A DNA stretch of 64,000 bases from Candidatus Binatus soli (GTDB taxonomy: Bacteria > Desulfobacterota > Binatia > Binatales > Binataceae): NCBI GenBank assembly GCA_002479255.1, contig DLMJ01000047.1, positions 1 to 64,000 on the forward strand, read 5' to 3'. The notes under the pieces were generated by a model. That model did no database searches. It saw only the letters and a list, made by a program, of their open reading frames with translations, and was not told where the DNA came from. This document shows, one piece after another, positions 24,342-33,406 of this stretch (position 1 is the stretch's first letter; every line of letters begins with the position of its first letter). The position numbers and the translations under genes are program-made.

Positions 24342-25523
24342 TCAGGATTGTGGGATGGGCTTGGGGGCCGGCGCGGATTCGGCGGCGGCTTTGGCAGCTA
24401 TCGCCGCGGCTTTTGCTTCCGCCTTCTCCTGAGCCGCCTTCTGGCGCAACTGCGTGAGCATCGCGCGCAACATGCCGGGATTGACCGGCTTCTTGAACAG
24501 CGCGCCCTCGAGACCGCGCAGGCGCGAGCGCTTCAGGATGTGATCCTTGTCGTAGTAGTAGGCGGTCATGAGGATTACCGGCAACTGCGGCATCTCTTCC
24601 TTGACCTTGAGATAGAAATCGTAGCCGTCCATCTCGGGCATCACGACGTCGGAGATAACCGCGTCGAGCTTGACGTTGCGCAGGATTCCAAAGGCGGCCG
24701 ACGGACGCGTGGCGCAATGGACGATACATTTTTCGGCGCGCAGCAGGTCGGCGAGCGAATTGACGACGGCGCTATCGTCGTCGAGCACCAGCACCGACAT
24801 CCCTCTCAAGGGAGATTGTTCGGTCAGATGCGGCGCGTCATCGGGGCGCGCCTGCACGTTTGCATCTTCGCGCGGGGCAAGATCGGCCATCCGCTTTCCG
24901 GCCAGGTAGTCGCGCGTCTCGTACTCGCCCTTGCGGGCCACCTCGTCGAGGCGGCGCACGATGGCCTGCACGCGCTCGATGGAATTTCGAATTGAGTTGA
25001 GGCGTTCGTTCTCGACAACTTTTTCGGGTTCGCTGAGCCGCGTCTCGAAGCGTTGCGAGAGCAGTTCGATATTGTTGGTGATCGATTCGAGCGGATTGTT
25101 GATCTCGTGGGCGAGGCTGACCGCGATTTCGCCGGCGGTTGCGAGTTGCTGCGCACGGCGCATGCGCCGGATGTCGCGGGCGAAGCCGATCGTTCCGACT
25201 TCGAGGCCCTCGGCGTTGTAGATGAGCGCGCCGGAGATCATGACCGGGATGAGTTCGCCGGCCTTGTTGCGGAACTCGGTCTCGAAGCCGGCGATTCGGC
25301 CCGTCTCGGTCGACTCGCGCAGCGCTTTCATCACGCGGCGCGCTTCTTCGATCGACGGATAGATGTGGGTGCAGTTCTGGCCGATGATCTCCTGCGAGCT
25401 GTAGCCGAGGCTGGTTCGCGCGCCGTCGTTGTAATAGGTGACAATGCCGCTTTTATCGACGGCAATTATGATGTCCGGCGAGCTCTCGATGAGACGCTGG
25501 AAATATTTTTGATCGAGCGGCAA
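24342..25523 (-). CDS. PAS-HisKA-receiver protein without an ATPase domain
   Basis: A 393-residue signalling protein with a PAS domain (about 5-118), a dimerisation/phosphoacceptor helix pair with H-box SLAHEINNPLE (His139), and a receiver domain (about 241-360). The receiver has the acidic pocket D248-D250, phospho-acceptor Asp292, Thr320 and Lys345. Between residues 200 and 240 there is only a short linker, where a histidine kinase would carry a full HATPase domain of about 110 residues. It cannot phosphorylate itself and needs a partner kinase, or acts as a phosphotransfer or phosphatase node. The C-terminus is an Ala/Lys-rich tail ending in PAPKPIPQS. Confidence 0.85.
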   Translation of the reverse strand: MPLDQKYFQRLIESSPDIIIAVDKSGIVTYYNDGARTSLGYSSQEIIGQNCTHIYPSIEEARRVMKALRESTETGRIAGFETEFRNKAGELIPVMISGALIYNAEGLEVGTIGFARDIRRMRRAQQLATAGEIAVSLAHEINNPLESITNNIELLSQRFETRLSEPEKVVENERLNSIRNSIERVQAIVRRLDEVARKGEYETRDYLAGKRMADLAPREDANVQARPDDAPHLTEQSPLRGMSVLVLDDDSAVVNSLADLLRAEKCIVHCATRPSAAFGILRNVKLDAVISDVVMPEMDGYDFYLKVKEEMPQLPVILMTAYYYDKDHILKRSRLRGLEGALFKKPVNPGMLRAMLTQLRQKAAQEKAEAKAAAIAAKAAAESAPAPKPIPQS

Positions 25524-25565
25524 TGTCGTTAATCCTGATTCCTTGATGAATTCAGTCGAGCCGGA

Positions 25566-25982
25566 TTATTTCGCGGCGCGGAGCCGGAATTTAGGCATCG
25601 ATACTTCATCGCTGAGCTTTTCGAACGTCACCTCGACCGGCATCCCGCACTTGATGTCATGCGGCTCGACGCCGAGCAGGTTCGACACGAATTTGCATCC
25701 CTCCTCGAGCTCGACGACGACGACGGCGTAGGGAACCTTGCCGGCGAAGCCCGGGTGATAGACCTGATGCATGATATTGAAGCTGAAGATTTCACCGCGT
25801 CCGCTGACCGGGACCCATCGCGAGGCAGTCGAGTTGCACTTGGAGCAAAGATCCTCGGCGGGGAACCGGAGCTTCCCGCAACCGTCGCATTTTTGGACCA
25901 TCAGGCGTCCGGCGCGCGCGCCGTCGAAAAACTCGCGCATCTCGGGGGTGATGGCGGGGATGGGTTTGCTGAATTCTGGCAT
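25566..25982 (-). CDS. DUF35 zinc-ribbon/OB-fold protein
   Basis: A 138-residue DUF35 protein. The N-terminal zinc ribbon is CDGCGKLRFPAEDLCSKC (two CxxC pairs), followed by an OB fold with GRGEIFSFNIMHQVYHPGF and a VPYAVVVVELEEG strand. DUF35 proteins bind acyl-CoA and pair with thiolase-fold enzymes such as Ltp2 or BbsB. Here the thiolase-like gene is immediately upstream on the same strand (98-base gap), so the two products probably form a complex. Confidence 0.88.
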   Translation of the reverse strand: MPEFSKPIPAITPEMREFFDGARAGRLMVQKCDGCGKLRFPAEDLCSKCNSTASRWVPVSGRGEIFSFNIMHQVYHPGFAGKVPYAVVVVELEEGCKFVSNLLGVEPHDIKCGMPVEVTFEKLSDEVSMPKFRLRAAK

Positions 25983-26080
25983 CGCAATTCTACTTATCGG
26001 TTTAGACGAATTGGCGGCTGGAATGATTGAAACACGCTACATCACACCACAAGCAATGACAGCGCGCTCCGCGGCTATTC

Positions 26081-27250
26081 TTATGGCTGCGATCCCAATA
26101 CGAGGGTGGAATGAGTAGCAAGGATACCGCCGTTGCCGGAAACAAGTCCAACGTCGTGTTTTGGCGCCTGGCGCCGCCCCCCATCACCACGTATCTGCAC
26201 GATTGCCTCTGCGACCGGAGTCATCCCCCACATATAGAAGGAACTGAGCTGACCGCCGCCGGTATTGACGGGGAGCGAGCCGCCAGGACCGATAGCGCCG
26301 CCGGCAACGAACGGGCCGCTTTCGCCTTTTTTGCAAAAGCCGTAATCCTCGAGCGTGACGAGCACCGTAAAAGTATAGCAGTCGTAGAGTTCGCAGAAAT
26401 TGACGTCGGCGACCTTGATTCCCGCCATCTTGAAGGCGGTATCCCTGGCGATCGGCGCGCCGGAGAGCAGCGTTTCGAGCGGATCGCGACCGGGATGACC
26501 CTGCCCCATCCCTAATATATAGACGGGCGGGCGCTTCAAATTCTTCGCGCGCTCGGCCGAGGTTACGATAACCGCCAGACCGCCGTTGGAAACCAGGCAG
26601 CAATCGTACAGATGGAACGGCTCAACCACCCATCGCGAGGCATGATAATCGGCCATCGACATGGGAGTGTCGTGAAACTGAGCGGCGGGATTCAGGTTGG
26701 CCCAATTGCGCTCGGACACCGCGACCGCGCCGAGATGATCGTTGGTGGTCCCGTAGCGATACATATGGCGCTGGGCGACGAAGGCATAATGGGCGTTGAC
26801 GCCGAACAGGCCGTAGTGCGCGTCGAGACCCTGGGCGAAGCCGTAGAAAGCGGCCGAGCCGCCATCGCTGCCCTTGTTGGGCGAGGGCGGACGCAGGGGA
26901 GCGTCGGCGAATACGCACGCGACGACCTCGGCCATGCCGGCGTCAATAGCCTGCGCGGCATGCATGATCATCGCGGCGGCGGTCGCGCCGCCGAGGTTCA
27001 TCGTCGCGGTCAGGCGCAAATCGCGCAGGCCCATCGCATGCTGGAGCGACGACGAAGCCATCGGATTGTTCAACCAGGTGATTCCGGGGTTGACGAGCAG
27101 GCCGTCGACGTCGGCGCGCTGGAGGCCGGCGTCGTCGAGGGCGAGATTGACGGCCTCGGCGGCGAAGCCGATCGGTCCGGGATGGTCGAAGTTTTTACCC
27201 ATCCGGGTCTGGCCGAGCCCGGCGATAGCGCATTTAGCTCTTAAAGACAT
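26081..27250 (-). CDS. thiolase-fold protein of the lipid-transfer (SCP-x/Ltp) type, no N-terminal active Cys
   Basis: A 389-residue thiolase-superfamily protein. It starts CAIAGLGQTRMGK and contains LYDCCLVSNGGLAV, NFCELYDCYTF and the C-terminal GNGGILATHS typical of the Ltp/SCP-x branch. The nucleophile position reads MNLGGAT (Gly88) where true thiolases have Cys, so Claisen chemistry through an acyl-Cys intermediate is unlikely. Relatives such as Ltp2 use this fold for retro-aldol cleavage of CoA thioesters together with a DUF35 partner. That partner is encoded next door. The substrate is unknown. Confidence 0.85.
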   Translation of the reverse strand: MSLRAKCAIAGLGQTRMGKNFDHPGPIGFAAEAVNLALDDAGLQRADVDGLLVNPGITWLNNPMASSSLQHAMGLRDLRLTATMNLGGATAAAMIMHAAQAIDAGMAEVVACVFADAPLRPPSPNKGSDGGSAAFYGFAQGLDAHYGLFGVNAHYAFVAQRHMYRYGTTNDHLGAVAVSERNWANLNPAAQFHDTPMSMADYHASRWVVEPFHLYDCCLVSNGGLAVIVTSAERAKNLKRPPVYILGMGQGHPGRDPLETLLSGAPIARDTAFKMAGIKVADVNFCELYDCYTFTVLVTLEDYGFCKKGESGPFVAGGAIGPGGSLPVNTGGGQLSSFYMWGMTPVAEAIVQIRGDGGRRQAPKHDVGLVSGNGGILATHSTLVLGSQP

Positions 27251-27467
27251 GGCGCCTACTCTTACGCTTTTTCGAGGGCGGCATCCAGCGCGCGGGGCGC
27301 GGGCCGTGCACCTGAGAACATTGTATCGGTATTAACCGGGCAACGTCCTAACAATTACGGCATCGCGGCCGAGGGGGGTTGGTTTATCAGCACCGGGTTC
27401 GTATTCTAATAGGTCGGTTGCGAAGGCTCGCAGCTTGAATCTACAATTAAACTCGGGAGATTGACGA

Positions 27468-28763
27468 ATGGCCGATCCGCTTAGCTTCGAGGCGCTGGCG
27501 AGCAGCGAGCATGTGCTGTCCAGCGCGGAAAACTTTGTTCTCTACGTGCTGCTCGAGGCGGTGGCCCGGGGCGCGGGCGGCGGCGGGCGAGTACCGCTCA
27601 ACCTTGGCGTGGTAATAGATCGCTCGGGCTCGATGTACGACGAGCGGCGGCTGGAATTCGTCGTCGAGGCGGTCAAGTTCCTGGCCGACAACCTGACCGC
27701 CGACGACAAGGTCTCGATAGTCGCGTTCGCCGACAAGGCGAAGGTGATCATCACGCCCGAGGCGGCGCGGGATCAGAGCGCGATCAAACGCGCGATCGAC
27801 GATATCGATCTGCTCGAAATCGGCGGCGGCACGCAGATGGCGCTCGGGATGCGCGCGGCGATCGACGAGGTCAAGAAAAATCTGAGCGGCGATTGCCTCA
27901 ATCGCGTGCTGGTGCTGACCGACGGCCAGACCTACGAAGAGACCGCATGCATCGATCTGGTCGAGAAAAACCGCGACCAGATTTCGTTCTCGACGATGGG
28001 TGTGGGCGTCGAGTTCAACGAGAAACTTTTGCAGCGCCTGTCGCAGGACTCCAACGGCAAATATCATTTCATCGGCGACCCGGCTGAGATTCCCGGTATC
28101 TTCGAAGACGAGCTGCAGGGACTGCGCTCGGTGAGTTTGCGCAACGGGCGAATCGAGGTGACGCTGTCGCAGGGCGTGCAGGTGCGCGAGGCTTTTCGCG
28201 CCTCGCCGGAGATTTACGTGCTCGGCACTCCGCTGGTCGGCGAGGATCGCAAAATCGGCTACGAGATAGGCGACTTGCAGGCGGGCGTGCCCGGTTCCGT
28301 GCTGCTGACGCTGGTGCTGCCGCCGCGCAAGCCGGGGCAGGTCAGAATTTTGCAGAGCACGTTCCATTACGAAGTGCCGGGCGGCGCCGAATCCACCGTC
28401 GCCTGCGATCTCGCCGTCGATTACACGCTCGATCGCACGCTAACCAGCAAGCGCAACGGCCGCGTGATGAACCTGGTGGACCAGGTTTCGATTGCGAAGC
28501 TGCAGGCGAAGGCCGAAGAGGAGTTGAAGGCGGGCAACGTCGATCGCGCGACTCGCCTGCTCGGCAACGCGCTGCAAGGCACGCAGCGGATGGGCAACGT
28601 CAAGGCGACGCAGGCGCTCGCGGGCTTGCTGGATCAGATCAAGAAGACCCAGACGCTGCAGACCAAGGCGGCCAAGACCACCCTGCTGCAAGCGCAGGCG
28701 GTGGTGCGCAAGACCCAGATGCTCGATCCGGAAGCGTTGAAGGATTTTCAGAAGTCCGATTAG
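27468..28763 (+). CDS. VWA domain protein with Thr-rich C-terminal tail
   Basis: A 431-residue cytoplasmic VWA protein. The metal-ion site is complete: DRSGS (D51-S55), Thr122 in GGGTQMALG, and D152 in VLTDGQT. A beta-rich domain follows (about 225-330), then a helical region and a tail. The last 40 residues contain KTQTLQT, KTTLL and RKTQML, where Thr394, Thr404 and Thr416 each have Leu at +3, a spacing that FHA domains often read when the Thr is phosphorylated. It heads the kinase/FHA/phosphatase locus. I infer that it is a substrate or scaffold of the kinases. Confidence 0.85.
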   Translation: MADPLSFEALASSEHVLSSAENFVLYVLLEAVARGAGGGGRVPLNLGVVIDRSGSMYDERRLEFVVEAVKFLADNLTADDKVSIVAFADKAKVIITPEAARDQSAIKRAIDDIDLLEIGGGTQMALGMRAAIDEVKKNLSGDCLNRVLVLTDGQTYEETACIDLVEKNRDQISFSTMGVGVEFNEKLLQRLSQDSNGKYHFIGDPAEIPGIFEDELQGLRSVSLRNGRIEVTLSQGVQVREAFRASPEIYVLGTPLVGEDRKIGYEIGDLQAGVPGSVLLTLVLPPRKPGQVRILQSTFHYEVPGGAESTVACDLAVDYTLDRTLTSKRNGRVMNLVDQVSIAKLQAKAEEELKAGNVDRATRLLGNALQGTQRMGNVKATQALAGLLDQIKKTQTLQTKAAKTTLLQAQAVVRKTQMLDPEALKDFQKSD

Positions 28764-28857
28764 TGTATCGAGTGAAAGTCAAGAAAGTGAAAAAGTGAAT
28801 TTTTTTGGTGAACGGCACAGGACGGATACTTCGAACTCACCTGCGAGGGCTTAGACC

Positions 28858-29508
28858 ATGATCAAATGCGGCGAATGCGGCTACGAAAACATGGACGGAC
28901 TTGATTACTGTGACGGATGCGGCGCGAAGCTCGCCGCCGCCGCTGCGGCTGCTCCTGCTGCAGCTCCTGCCGCTGCGGCTCCTGAAGCAGCTCCCGCCGC
29001 AGCCCCTGCTGAAAGTAGCGACGCGAACGCGGCGCCTGCGGCCGCGGCCGGGGTGGAGGCTCCGACTGCCGAAGTGCCCAAGTCGGAAGCGCCCACCGGT
29101 GAGATCAAGCCGGAGGCCGCGCCCGAGAGCGCGTCGCCAGCTCCAACCGCGGCTGCCGCAGGCGCGCCGTTCAAGGCGAAGCTGTCGTTGGTTCGCGGTG
29201 GACGCAAGGGCCAGGAATTTCCGCTCGAAGAGGGCAACAACCTGGTGGGCAGATGGGATCCCGAGACGGGATCATTTCCGGAAGTGGATCTCGACGCCGA
29301 CGATCCCGAAGCCAAGATCTCGCGCAAGCATGCGTTGATTCGAATCGACGGCGGCAAGATCACGATCGAGGACATCGGCAGTCTCAACGGCACCTACGTG
29401 AATCGTCAGCCGCGCCTCTCGCCGGGCAGTCCGGTCGAGCTCAAGTCGGGCGACGAGGTGATCATCGGGAAAACGTTCCTCAAGCTGGTGGTAGAAACGA
29501 TATCTTGA
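28858..29508 (+). CDS. zinc-ribbon FHA protein
   Basis: A 216-residue protein with three parts. A short zinc ribbon has two CxxC pairs (CGECGYENMDGLDYCDGCG, residues 4-22). An Ala/Pro-rich flexible linker covers about 23-100. An FHA domain covers about 105-212, with phosphothreonine-binding residues in NLVGRWDP, ISRKHALI and SLNGTYVN. It should bind phosphothreonine peptides. The same zinc-ribbon start recurs in the PP2C fusion gene downstream, which suggests shared assembly. It lies 94 bases after the VWA gene and 73 before the kinase gene. Confidence 0.88.
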   Translation: MIKCGECGYENMDGLDYCDGCGAKLAAAAAAAPAAAPAAAAPEAAPAAAPAESSDANAAPAAAAGVEAPTAEVPKSEAPTGEIKPEAAPESASPAPTAAAAGAPFKAKLSLVRGGRKGQEFPLEEGNNLVGRWDPETGSFPEVDLDADDPEAKISRKHALIRIDGGKITIEDIGSLNGTYVNRQPRLSPGSPVELKSGDEVIIGKTFLKLVVETIS

Positions 29509-29581
29509 CCGCCATCCCCTCCAGTCGCGCCCGGACGTACGCCAAGTGCGCGGAAGTTGAAGAGGGTCATAGACAATCGCC

Positions 29582-31312
29582 ATGAATGCGGGCGAGGCAC
29601 TCACCGAGGGCCATCTTCTCGACGGTCGTTATCGCGTCAAGAAGGTGCTCGGCGTCGGCGGGATGGGACGCGTGTACCTGTCCAACGACACGCGCCTGGC
29701 GAACCGGCCGGTCGCGGTCAAGGAGATGGTCGTCGGCGACGGTATCCAGGAGAAAAAAGCGATCGAGGACTTCACGCGCGAGGCCAATGTGCTCGCGCGG
29801 CTGTCGCATCCGGGCATCCCAACGTTGATCGATCATTTCGCCGAGAACTCGCGCCATTACCTGGTGATGGAATTCGTCGCGGGCGGCGATTTGCAGCACG
29901 TGCTCGACAAGCTGGGGCCCAAGGGCAAAGTCGCCGAGGACAAGGTGCTGAGGTGGGCGCGCCAGATGCTCGACGTGCTCGATTTTCTGCACGGGCAGAA
30001 GCCGCCGATAATTTATCGCGATCTGAAGCCGGGCAATATCATGATCGACAAGGATGGCCGCGCGATGCTGATCGATTTCGGAATCGCGCGCTTCCTGCCA
30101 CCGGGCGGACGCGGCACGCAAATCGGCTCGGTCGGCTACGCGCCGCCCGAGCAGTACATGGGCAAGGTCGAGCCGCGCTCGGATATCTACTCGCTGGCCG
30201 CCACGATGCATCATCTGCTGACTGGCCGCGATCCGCAGCTCGAGCCGCCGTTCAGCTTTCCGCCGCTGCGCGCGCTGGCGCCTGAAATTTCGGTCAAGAC
30301 CGCAGACGCCGTGATGCGTGCGCTCGAGCAGGACATGACCAAGCGGCCCGCGTCGGCAAAGGAGATGCGGCGCGAGCTGCCCGAGCCGCTACCCGAGAGC
30401 CGGTCGGGGCGATTGGATGCCAGCGGGGGACCGGCGGGCGCGCCGAGCCCGAGTTCCCAGCTATCAACCGTTGTGCTGAACAATTCAGATTCGAATGCGC
30501 CGGCGTCGCCACCCGCGCGGGCGCCCGCGCGGTCGCGCTCGACACCGTGGAAGTCGGCGGTATCAAGGCCGGCTGCGCCGGCGTCCACGATGCCGACGAT
30601 CGTGCTGAACGAGCCGGTCGGAGAAAATACCAAGATCGGCGCCGCCGCGGGCATCGGCACGGCGGCAAAGATCGTCGCGCCGCAAATCAGAAAAGCGATC
30701 GAACTCACCGGCAAGGCGCGCAGCCTGATCGAGCGGCGGCTCAAGGCGCGGCTGTCCGCGATGGCGCCGAGCGCTGCGCCGAGCCCGTCATCGACGGCCA
30801 AGACCAGAGAACTGAAACCGTCTGCGGCCGCGTCGTCGTACGCGCCGCGGAGAGAAGCGACGAGCGAATCGGAGCCGGCTGACACGAAATCGCGGACCGG
30901 GTCGCGCAATTATTCGCCGCCAATTTCGACCGGCCCAGGTTCCGGCGGATTGTTCGGAGACCATAATGCCAACGGCGCCGATGTATCCGCCGCGCCGGCG
31001 CGGCTGGTCTCGCGCAGCGAAGAAATCGAGTTCGGCATTTTTGGGATGCGCACTTTGATCGGGCGATCGCAGGACGCCGCCGACAAACTCGACATCGATC
31101 TGAAGAAGCTCGCGCACGGAGGGGATCGCGTCTCGCGGCGCCATGCCGAGATAGTCCTGCGCGGGGCAGACTACTTCATCCGCGATCTCGGCAGCCTTAA
31201 CGGCACGTACATCGCGGGGCGCGGCCGGTTGGGGCGCGACCAGCTCTACAAGTTAAAAGATCGCGACCAGGTGGTGCTTGGTAGTGCTATACTGCAGTTT
31301 CGGAGGGGCTAG
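29582..31312 (+). CDS. Ser/Thr protein kinase with C-terminal FHA domain
   Basis: A 576-residue soluble kinase. The kinase domain is about 15-275: glycine loop LGVGGMGRVY, Lys47 in VAVKEM, catalytic loop YRDLKPGN (Asp147, Asn152; Tyr replaces the usual His) and DFG Asp165. All residues needed for activity are visible. A long Ala/Pro/Ser/Thr-rich linker (about 285-470) follows, and an FHA domain (about 480-575) has LIGRSQ, VSRRHAEI and SLNGTYI. The FHA domain could bind the kinase's own phosphorylated linker or partner proteins. The next gene starts 6 bases after its stop. Confidence 0.92.
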   Translation: MNAGEALTEGHLLDGRYRVKKVLGVGGMGRVYLSNDTRLANRPVAVKEMVVGDGIQEKKAIEDFTREANVLARLSHPGIPTLIDHFAENSRHYLVMEFVAGGDLQHVLDKLGPKGKVAEDKVLRWARQMLDVLDFLHGQKPPIIYRDLKPGNIMIDKDGRAMLIDFGIARFLPPGGRGTQIGSVGYAPPEQYMGKVEPRSDIYSLAATMHHLLTGRDPQLEPPFSFPPLRALAPEISVKTADAVMRALEQDMTKRPASAKEMRRELPEPLPESRSGRLDASGGPAGAPSPSSQLSTVVLNNSDSNAPASPPARAPARSRSTPWKSAVSRPAAPASTMPTIVLNEPVGENTKIGAAAGIGTAAKIVAPQIRKAIELTGKARSLIERRLKARLSAMAPSAAPSPSSTAKTRELKPSAAASSYAPRREATSESEPADTKSRTGSRNYSPPISTGPGSGGLFGDHNANGADVSAAPARLVSRSEEIEFGIFGMRTLIGRSQDAADKLDIDLKKLAHGGDRVSRRHAEIVLRGADYFIRDLGSLNGTYIAGRGRLGRDQLYKLKDRDQVVLGSAILQFRRG

Positions 31313-31318
31313 CTGCGC

Positions 31319-33379
31319 ATGATCACCTGTCCCGAATGCGGCCAAGAGGCATTGGACGGCGCCAAGTTCTGCGATCGATGCGGCCAAGGGCTGTCCAAGG
31401 CGGCCGCATCCGCATCGCAGTCGCCGACGCGGCCGACGCCGCTGACGGCGGGAACGTCTTTGAAGGGCGGGATCGAGATAGTCGGGTTAACGGGTCAGAC
31501 GTCGATCGAAAATCGCTATCGCGCAAAACGCATCCGGGACGGCAAAACGGAATCGATCGCATTGCGCGAGCGCCTCGGCCCGCAACCGTCGGCAGAATCG
31601 GCAGAAGTTGTCGATGAAGCTCCGCATCCGGCGGCGCCGCCCGCGCCGCGTCCCGAGGATCCCAATGCCCCGAGCGCCAAAACCGCGGAACTCAGACCGG
31701 CGGTTGCGCAAGCCAACGGGACCGCGCCGCCGCCGCAGCTGCACGCCTCGAGTTCGCGGGCGGGAGAGTCGGCGAGCGCGAACGCGTCGGGGGAAGGCGT
31801 CCAGTCGGCGGCCGATTTCAGCGCCGATCCAAGTCCCGCTTCCACCGTGATGGCCGGGGGCGCGGCGAATTCATCCGCGGATGAAGCGACCGAAGCAGCG
31901 ATCGCGGCAATCGCAACCGAAGCTCAACCCAATCCCGAGAGCGACGACGGGGCGCACGAGGATGCGGCGGCGGCGAGCGGCGAGGATCTCGGTGAAGTCT
32001 TCGGACGCGTGCTCGCCTTGTCACAGACGATCAACCATCCCGCCTTTCAGCGCGCGACCGAAGGGTTTGCTGAAAAGGGCCGCGTGTACCTGGTTTACGC
32101 CGACGAGGAACTCAAGGGGCTTCTGCGCGGTTGCGGGAAAATGACCGAGACGGAGGCGATCGCGGCAGCCATCCAGGTCTGCCAGGCGATTTCGTTTGTG
32201 CATCGCCGGGCTCTGCGGCTGAACGACATCTGCCCGGAATCGGTTTCCGTTGCCCCCGACGGCCGGCTCAAGCTCACGGGCCTGGACTACGTCAGCAACG
32301 ACAATGAGCTTCAGGGTGAGCCAATTTTCAACGACGGCTACACGGCGCCGGAGATCTATCGCGGCAAAAAGGTGGACAAGCGCGCGGATATTTTTTCCGC
32401 CGGCGCGATCCTCTACACGTGGCTCACGGGCGCAAGGATTCCGAGCGAGAGCTGGCGCGAAGAGGCGGGTCAGGTTCAGTTCTATCCGCCGCATGTCGTT
32501 ACACCGCGGCTGGAGAATGCGATCCGCCGCGCGATCGCTTTCAGTCCCGCCGACCGCTGGCCCACCATCGACGAGTTCAAGGCCGAGCTGATCGCGCTGG
32601 GTGGCGCGATCCGGCTGCGCGCGGCCGCGATGACCGATGTAGGCCGCGTGCGCGAGCATAACGAAGACTCGGTGCTGGCGGTCGAGTATACGCGCGAGTC
32701 GATGATCGATCCGGCGCAGAGCCATTTGTATGTCGTTGCCGACGGGATGGGCGGCGCGGAGGCGGGCGAAGTCGCTTCTGCAATTGCCGTCCAAACGATC
32801 CGGAGTTACATTGAATCCCGGCTCGAGGGCGCAGGTGGCGATGCTACCAACGGTGCGGAGCTGCTGACAGCCGCGCTCGAGGAAGCAAATTCCAGGATTA
32901 TCGAATATGTGGCCAGCCATCCGGAGTCTCGCGGAATGGGTTCCACGGGCGTGTGCGCGTTGGTCGCGCCACCGGATGCGGCCGTGGCCTGGGTCGGGGA
33001 CAGCCGCGGATATCTGATGGAAGGCGCGACGCTTCGCCAGGTCACAAAGGATCACTCACTGGTGCAGCGGCTGGTCGAAATCGGGCAGATAACTGCCGAG
33101 GAAGCGCACACGCACGAGCACAAGAACGTGATCACGCGCTCGCTCGGTGCGCGCCAGAGCGGACCGGCGGGGGCGGAGGCGGTCTCGCTCAGGCTGAAAC
33201 GCGGGGACAAGCTGATGCTCTGCAGCGACGGGTTGACGGCGCACGTCGATGACCGTCAGATCCATGACATTCTGGGGCGCAATTCCGATCCCTTCGACGC
33301 GGCGCGCGAATTGATCGTCGCGGCAAACGCCGGCGGGGGTACCGACAACATTTCCGTGATCGTAGTCTATGCAAGCTAG
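31319..33379 (+). CDS. zinc ribbon - pseudokinase - PP2C phosphatase fusion
   Basis: A 686-residue three-part protein. The zinc ribbon is CPECGQEALDGAKFCDRCG (residues 4-22), and a disordered Ala/Pro/Ser linker runs to about 215. Residues about 220-425 follow the kinase fold but are degenerate. There is no glycine loop or VAIK lysine; the catalytic loop is LNDICPESV (Asp303 kept, Lys to Cys, Asn to Ser), and the DFG position reads GLD. Residues about 433-685 are a complete PP2C domain: TDVGRVREHNED, VADGMGG, WVGDSRGYL, LMLCSDGL and GGTDNISVI. I infer a phosphatase whose pseudokinase half senses or docks the neighbouring kinases. Confidence 0.9.
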   Translation: MITCPECGQEALDGAKFCDRCGQGLSKAAASASQSPTRPTPLTAGTSLKGGIEIVGLTGQTSIENRYRAKRIRDGKTESIALRERLGPQPSAESAEVVDEAPHPAAPPAPRPEDPNAPSAKTAELRPAVAQANGTAPPPQLHASSSRAGESASANASGEGVQSAADFSADPSPASTVMAGGAANSSADEATEAAIAAIATEAQPNPESDDGAHEDAAAASGEDLGEVFGRVLALSQTINHPAFQRATEGFAEKGRVYLVYADEELKGLLRGCGKMTETEAIAAAIQVCQAISFVHRRALRLNDICPESVSVAPDGRLKLTGLDYVSNDNELQGEPIFNDGYTAPEIYRGKKVDKRADIFSAGAILYTWLTGARIPSESWREEAGQVQFYPPHVVTPRLENAIRRAIAFSPADRWPTIDEFKAELIALGGAIRLRAAAMTDVGRVREHNEDSVLAVEYTRESMIDPAQSHLYVVADGMGGAEAGEVASAIAVQTIRSYIESRLEGAGGDATNGAELLTAALEEANSRIIEYVASHPESRGMGSTGVCALVAPPDAAVAWVGDSRGYLMEGATLRQVTKDHSLVQRLVEIGQITAEEAHTHEHKNVITRSLGARQSGPAGAEAVSLRLKRGDKLMLCSDGLTAHVDDRQIHDILGRNSDPFDAARELIVAANAGGGTDNISVIVVYAS

Positions 33380-33406
33380 GTGCGAACGACGCGCCGGCGA
33401 TTAACG

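Noticed and set aside
28924..29170. Alternating Ala/Pro codon repeats in the FHA protein gene
   Set aside because: This is a low-complexity protein linker, not a tandem DNA repeat or CRISPR-like array.
33380..33406. Upstream start of the membrane kinase directly after the PP2C stop
   Set aside because: The first nine residues are Arg/Thr text with no ribosome binding site; the ATG at 33407 is more plausible.
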